From Acidobacteriota bacterium (lineage in GTDB: Bacteria > Acidobacteriota > Vicinamibacteria > Vicinamibacterales > CAVVIG01), in contig JACPZV010000438.1 of NCBI GenBank assembly GCA_016195295.1, positions 1 through 8,741 on the forward strand: 8,741 nucleotides of DNA, in the 5' to 3' direction. The number at the start of each line of letters is the position of its first letter. Within the stretch, counting starts at the first letter, position 1. This document shows, in pieces, positions 5,685 to 8,741 of this stretch. The notes beneath the pieces are model-generated. The model was not told the origin of the DNA and searched no databases. It worked only from the letters and a program-made list of their open reading frames with translations. Position numbers and translations under genes: made by a program.

Positions 5685-6745
5685 TCCGCGCGATCGTCAC
5701 GGCGATCGCTGGATTGGTGGCGGGAGTTGGCTTGTATCCATCGCCGAGCGCGGCGCCGTCCGCGCTCGGCGATGGGCAAGTGCCGGCGCCGCCGCTCACT
5801 CATCAGTACGCCAACGTCAACGGCGTCCGTCTGCACTACGCGCGCGCCGGACGCGGTCCGCTCATCGTCTTCCTGCACGGTTTCCCTGAGTTCTGGTACG
5901 AGTGGAAGAACCAGATTCCAGAATTCAGCCGCGATCACACCGTCGTCGCGCCGGACATGCGCGGCTACAACCTGTCGTCGAAGCCGGCGGAATTATCCGC
6001 GTACCAGATACCGGTGCTGGTCGAGGACGTCCGCGCGCTCGCCGACGAGATCCTGAAGACCGCGGGCGGATCGCGCTTCACGCTCGTTGCCCACGACTGG
6101 GGCGGCGTGGTCGCGTGGGTCTTCGCGGCGCAGCATCCCGAAATGCTGGACAAGCTGGTCATCATCAACGCGCCGCATCCCACCGTGTTCGCGCGCGAGC
6201 TTCGCGAGAATCCCGCGCAGCAGCAGGCCAGCCTGTACATGCTGATGTTCCGCAGTCCCGAGGCGGAAGCGACGCTGTCGGGCAACGACTACGCGCGCCT
6301 GACGTCGATGGTGCTTGGCGCGGGATTGAAAGACGGATCGGTGACTGAAGTGGACAAGGCCGTGTACCTCGCCGCGTGGTCGCAGCCCGGCGCGCTGACC
6401 GGCGGACTCAACTACTATCGCGCCTCGAACATCGGACCCACGGCTTCAAGCGACGCGAGGTCATCCGCCGCATCGGCTCCGAGCACATCAACGCCATCGG
6501 CCGCGCCTGCCCCGAGCGGAGTCGAGGGGCCCGCCCCGAGCACACCTCCGCTGATCGTGCGCGTGCCCACGCTGGTGATCTGGGGCGACAAAGACACGGC
6601 GCTGTTGACCGGCAACCTCAACGGCCTCGATCAAGTCGTGCCCGCGCTGACCGTCCGGCACATTCCAGACGCGACGCACTGGGTTGTTCGCGAGAAGCCC
6701 GACGAGGTCAACCGGTTCATCCGCGAATTCCTCGCGCAGCCCTGA
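5681..6745 (+). CDS. Alpha/beta hydrolase, epoxide-hydrolase type, with repeat-derived insertion
   Basis: A 354-residue alpha/beta hydrolase of the soluble epoxide hydrolase/haloalkane dehalogenase branch. HGFPE (66-70) is the oxyanion HGxP motif. HDWGG (138-142) holds nucleophile Asp139, in place of the serine of esterases. LNYYR (243-247) supplies the cap tyrosine. WGDKD (301-305) holds acid Asp305, and ATHW (331-334) the base His333. It would open epoxides to diols or remove halide. The N-terminus (residues 2-28) is weakly hydrophobic, perhaps an export signal. Residues about 252-291 form a Ser/Ala/Pro-rich stretch between cap and core that relatives, as I recall them, lack; it includes APSGVEGP, encoded by a GC palindrome. 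The active-site residues flank the insertion and are all kept, so the enzyme may still work. The ATG overlaps the DinB-like stop by 4 nt. Confidence 0.88.
   Translation: MIRAIVTAIAGLVAGVGLYPSPSAAPSALGDGQVPAPPLTHQYANVNGVRLHYARAGRGPLIVFLHGFPEFWYEWKNQIPEFSRDHTVVAPDMRGYNLSSKPAELSAYQIPVLVEDVRALADEILKTAGGSRFTLVAHDWGGVVAWVFAAQHPEMLDKLVIINAPHPTVFARELRENPAQQQASLYMLMFRSPEAEATLSGNDYARLTSMVLGAGLKDGSVTEVDKAVYLAAWSQPGALTGGLNYYRASNIGPTASSDARSSAASAPSTSTPSAAPAPSGVEGPAPSTPPLIVRVPTLVIWGDKDTALLTGNLNGLDQVVPALTVRHIPDATHWVVREKPDEVNRFIREFLAQP
6509..6541 (+). repeat. GC-rich palindromic repeat inside the hydrolase gene (SGVEGP/PERSRGA type)
   Basis: At 6509-6530 GCCCC and GGGGC bracket a GAGCGGAGTCGA core, an imperfect inverted repeat. 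A 9-nt part, GCCCCGAGC, recurs directly at 6533-6541, 24 nt away and so in the same reading frame. It encodes APSGVEGP in the gene frame; another frame reads PERSRGA. From memory, these two peptide strings recur in many unrelated proteins of environmental genomes, the signature of a dispersed palindromic element. Its sequence differs from the GTAG repeats elsewhere in the window. Confidence 0.6.
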
Positions 6746-6748
6746 CAT

Positions 6749-7432
6749 ATGCTGGCGCCGCGCTTCACCGCCGACACGCTGAAATTTCTGCGCGCGCTCA
6801 AGCGCAACAACCGGCGCGAGTGGTTCAACGCGCATCGAGACGACTACGAAGCGTTCGTCCGCGCGCCGATGACGGCGATCATCGAGCAGCTCGCGATCGA
6901 CTTCCGCGAGCTCGCGCCGGAGCTCGTCGCCAGCCCGAAGCAGTCGATGTACCGCATCTACCGCGACACGCGCTTCTCGGCGAACAAGGCGCCGTACAAG
7001 ACGCACGTCGCGGCCGTCTTTCCGCCGCGCGGGCTGCCGAAGCACGAAGGCGCCGGCGTGTATTTCCACGTGTCGCCGGATGAAGTCTGGGTGGGCGGCG
7101 GGATGTACGCGCCGCAGACGCCGCAACTGCACGCGGTCCGCGAACACATCGCGGCCAACCACAAGCGTCTGCGCTCGATCGTCGACTCGCCGGGCTTCCG
7201 CCGGCAGATCGGGAAATTGGAGGGCGAGCGCCTGCAGCGCGTGCCGCACGGCTTTCCGAAGGATCACGAGGCCGCCGAATTCCTGAGGTTCCGCCAGTTC
7301 CTCGCCGGGCGCGACTTGCCGCCATCGATCGCGACGAGCCCGAAGTTCTACAGCACGCTGCTCACCGTGTTTCGCCAGGTCGTGCCGTTGACGCGATTCC
7401 TCAACGCGCCGCTGCTGGCGGGAAAGCCGTGA
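6749..7432 (+). CDS. DUF2461 (TIGR02453) family protein
   Basis: A 227-residue protein at the normal length for the DUF2461/TIGR02453 family, whose biochemical function is unknown. Hallmarks are FLRALKRNNRREWFNAHR (13-30) near the start, the strongly conserved RIYRDTRFSANKAPYKTH (69-86), and GVYFHVSPDEVWVGGGMY (103-120). It is predicted to be soluble, with no signal or membrane helix. The ATG at 6749 follows the hydrolase stop by 3 nt, and the TGA overlaps a GTG of the next frame (GTGA, 7429-7432). It is therefore the last intact gene of the aldehyde dehydrogenase operon. Position gives no clear job; these genes are often seen alone. Confidence 0.88.
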   Translation: MLAPRFTADTLKFLRALKRNNRREWFNAHRDDYEAFVRAPMTAIIEQLAIDFRELAPELVASPKQSMYRIYRDTRFSANKAPYKTHVAAVFPPRGLPKHEGAGVYFHVSPDEVWVGGGMYAPQTPQLHAVREHIAANHKRLRSIVDSPGFRRQIGKLEGERLQRVPHGFPKDHEAAEFLRFRQFLAGRDLPPSIATSPKFYSTLLTVFRQVVPLTRFLNAPLLAGKP

Positions 7433-7650
7433 CACTGGAAACGTCGTTCGGCTCTGACACGCAATTCAGCAAAGCCCGCATCGAGATGCTCTGCGACGGC
7501 GTCTTCGCGATCGCGATGACGCTGCTCGTGCTCGAGGAATCGCTGGCCTTCCTCATCATTTTCGACGGTTCAATGTTTTCAGCAGCTTACGCGCGACGGC
7601 CTGATGGCACGCCGCTCGCAAGTATGGCGCGCGTCGGTGACGATGCTAAG
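7429..7650 (+). pseudogene. TMEM175/DUF1211 potassium-channel gene, N-terminal fragment
   Basis: From the GTG at 7429 the first ~36 codons encode FSKARIEMLCDGVFAIAMTLLVLE (split here: residues 13-22 and 23-36), which matches the start of TMEM175-family (PF06736, DUF1211) proteins. There the first helix carries an (F)SDG motif important for K+ conduction; here it reads CDG. After about position 7536 the similarity stops. A normal protein has about 200 residues and several more helices, so at least four fifths of the gene is missing. The frame then runs through unrelated sequence and continues in phase into the Uma2 start at 7651. The GTG overlaps the DUF2461 stop, suggesting the gene was once the fifth of the operon. 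Confidence 0.65.
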
Positions 7651-8213
7651 ATGACCCCCGTGCAGTCGGCGCAACGGAAAGTCACATACACCGACCTGGA
7701 GAGCTGGCCGGACGACGGTCGCCGGTACGAGCTCTATGACGGCGAGGTGTATGTGTGTCCGGCTCCTATATGCCCCGGCATCAGATCGCGATGTTCGAGC
7801 TCGCTCATCACCTGCGGCAGTATGCGGCGCAAGCGGGAGGGCTGACGCTCATCTCTCCAATAGACATCGTCTTCGACGAGTTCAACGTCCTGCAGCCGGA
7901 CATCGCGTTCTTCCAGGCGTCGCGCCGTCACTACGTGAGTCTCGACAAGGTCACGCGTGTACCTCCAGACATCGTCGTGGAGGTCATCTCGCCCAGCACG
8001 GTGCGAAACGACCTCGGCCGCAAGAAGGCGACGTTCGCTCGTTTCGGTGTGCCAGAGTATTGGTTGCTCGATCCGCGCGCCGAACGCATGGAGCGGCATT
8101 CGCTCGCGAACGGCGCGTACGAACGCACGCTCAGCGTCGCGCCGCCGGAATCCTTCCGCTCGGGCGTTCTCGACGGTTTCGAGTGCGCCGTCTTGTCACT
8201 GTTTCCCTGGTAG
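7651..8213 (+). pseudogene. Uma2-family (PD-(D/E)XK nuclease-like) gene with a frameshift
   Basis: The N-terminus (from ATG 7651: VTYTDLESWPDDGRRYELYDGEVYVCPAP) and the C-terminus (from about 7773: PRHQIAMFELAHHLRQY onward) together make one Uma2/DUF820 protein, but they lie in different frames. The shift is near 7771: removing two bases (TG after CCTATA) would give the expected PAPIPRHQ. Without repair the first frame stops at 7845. The downstream frame alone is open from GTG 7755 (152 residues) and keeps PDIAF (catalytic Asp), PPDIVVEVISPST (catalytic Glu), DLGRKKATFARFGVPEYWLLDP and the C-terminus, but lacks the conserved YELxDGEV strand with its Glu. Uma2 proteins are restriction-endonuclease-fold proteins of unclear role, often present in many decaying copies. 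A sequencing error remains possible. Confidence 0.75.
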
Positions 8214-8220
8214 GGCCGGC

Positions 8221-8278
8221 GTAGGGTGGGTCCTTTTGGACCCGCCTGTGGAGCCGGGTCCGGAAGGACCCGGCCTAC
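8221..8278. repeat. Inverted pair of GTAG-headed palindromic repeats (BIME-like), possible bidirectional terminator
   Basis: The left unit is GTAG (8221-8224) plus the stem GGTGGGTCC (8225-8233) / GGACCCGCC (8238-8246), one T-G pair, TTTT loop. The right unit is inverted: stem GCCGGGTCC (8253-8261) / GGACCCGGC (8266-8274), GGAA loop, then CTAC (8275-8278), the reverse of GTAG. The two face each other between the convergent Uma2 and nitrilase-like genes, 7 nt after the Uma2 stop and 13 nt before the nitrilase stop. They are the same family as the cluster at 1171-1280. Strong hairpins here could end transcription from both sides. Confidence 0.75.
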
Positions 8279-8291
8279 AGAGATAAAGGCG

Positions 8292-8741
8292 TCACCGACT
8301 CAACCACGCGGCGTACAGCTCCGGCCGTCGATCGCGAAGGAACAGCTTCCGCGCGTTCGACGCCGCGTTCCGCGTGTAGTCGACATCGGCGTAGAGAATC
8401 TCGTCGGAGCCAAGCTTCGCGCGAGCGACAACGGTGCCGTCAGGTCCACAGACGAAGGACTCGCCGGCAAACGTCAGCTTTTGATCCACATTCATCGATG
8501 AGAGTTTACTTTTTGCTTCCGTGAGCGGCTCCATTTTGGTCAAGAATCCCAACAAAATCTCATCGACGGCTTGTTCATTCACTTCGGTGATGTGAATCAT
8601 GCGCGTGCGGCCGAGCAGCGATCCGTCCGCGTCGATCACCGGCGAGCAGTCGAACGTGCGATCGCCGTCGCGCTCGAACAGGTTGAGCACGCAGACAACT
8701 CCCAGCTGGCGCGCCTTCGCGGCAAACGCGTCGGTGAGCGC
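8292..8741 (-). CDS. Nitrilase-superfamily amidohydrolase, 5' truncated by window edge, catalytic core replaced
   Basis: The frame is open from the right edge (first codon 8741-8739) to the TGA at 8294-8292, 149 residues. The first part (ALTDAFAAKARQLGVVCVLN, then LFERDGDRTFDCSPVIDADGS in continuation, RTRMIHITE) matches carbon-nitrogen hydrolases of the beta-ureidopropionase/N-carbamoylputrescine amidase branch. The last part (LTFAGESFVCGPDGTVVARA, then DEILYADVDY, LFLRDRRPELYAAWLSR) is their normal C-terminus. Between them such enzymes carry about 90-115 residues with the catalytic Lys and Cys (ICYD-like motif). Here there are only about 35 unrelated residues (8582-8478), coded by DNA of about 43% GC by hand count. 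The gene therefore looks inactive for amide hydrolysis although no stop interrupts it. The GTG at 8690 is internal, not a start. Confidence 0.7.
   Translation of the reverse strand, partial: ALTDAFAAKARQLGVVCVLNLFERDGDRTFDCSPVIDADGSLLGRTRMIHITEVNEQAVDEILLGFLTKMEPLTEAKSKLSSMNVDQKLTFAGESFVCGPDGTVVARAKLGSDEILYADVDYTRNAASNARKLFLRDRRPELYAAWLSR
8478..8582 (-). other. Low-GC, in-frame replacement segment within the nitrilase-like gene
   Basis: This 105-nt stretch is about 43% G+C by hand count (45 of 105) against roughly 65% in its flanks, and uses A/T-ending codons (AAA, AAT, TTG, GAA) rare in neighbouring genes. It encodes about 35 residues (VNEQAVDEILLGFLTKMEPL followed by TEAKSKLSSMNVDQK) that do not look like nitrilase. 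The flanks join the family pattern exactly at IHITE on one side and LTFAGESF on the other. No target-site duplication or terminal repeat was found by eye. Confidence 0.55.

Noticed and set aside
6488..7435. Minus-strand open frame of 315 codons opposite the hydrolase and DUF2461 genes
   Set aside because: No recognisable motif; it spans two confidently identified plus-strand genes and is a composition artefact.
7651..7845. Programmed ribosomal frameshift in the Uma2 gene
   Set aside because: No slippery heptamer or stimulatory structure is seen near 7771, and the neighbouring genes are also decayed, so mutation or sequencing error is simpler.

Overview
This is a GC-rich window (roughly two thirds G+C) with tightly packed genes and strong G/C bias at third codon positions. 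Protein similarity from memory, the small coiled-coil/TM protein and two kinds of GC-rich palindromic repeat suggest a soil-type Acidobacteriota (Vicinamibacteria-like) genome. That placement is an inference; no rRNA or other marker gene is present.

Layout. (1) Positions 1-564 hold the C-terminal end of a molybdopterin oxidoreductase that enters from the left. A small coiled-coil membrane protein follows at 644-988. (2) Positions 989-1276 are non-coding. They contain a perfect operator-like palindrome, a possible gene remnant and a cluster of GTAG-headed palindromic repeats (REP-like). (3) A minus-strand operon runs from 3580 down to 1277: an exported aspartoacylase/succinylglutamate desuccinylase-type zinc hydrolase, a 15-codon mini-ORF that overlaps both neighbours by 4 nt, a TSUP (TauE/SafE) anion transporter and its usual partner DUF1634. 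(4) A 90-bp divergent control region (3581-3670) separates this from a plus-strand operon: aldehyde dehydrogenase (betaine-aldehyde-dehydrogenase-like), a DinB-like metal-binding protein, an epoxide-hydrolase-type alpha/beta hydrolase and a DUF2461 protein. Spacings there are 16 nt, a 4-nt overlap and 3 nt. (5) From 7429 rightwards the sequence looks decayed. A TMEM175/DUF1211 channel gene is reduced to its first ~36 codons. A Uma2 nuclease-like gene carries a frameshift near 7771. A convergent nitrilase-superfamily gene (8292-8741, minus strand) keeps its C-terminus, but its catalytic middle is replaced by about 105 nt of much lower GC. An inverted pair of REP-like hairpins sits between the Uma2 and nitrilase genes.

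Functional reading (inference). The minus-strand operon could release an acidic product from an N-acyl or ester precursor outside the cytoplasm and move an organic or sulfur-containing anion through the TSUP carrier. The plus-strand operon looks like a small detoxification or catabolic set: epoxide or ester hydrolysis, aldehyde oxidation and a possible thiol-dependent DinB-fold enzyme. I saw no defence island, CRISPR array, tRNA, rRNA or complete mobile element. The most unusual points are the in-frame core replacement in the nitrilase gene, an in-frame palindromic-repeat insertion inside the alpha/beta hydrolase, and the doubly overlapping mini-ORF in the TSUP operon.
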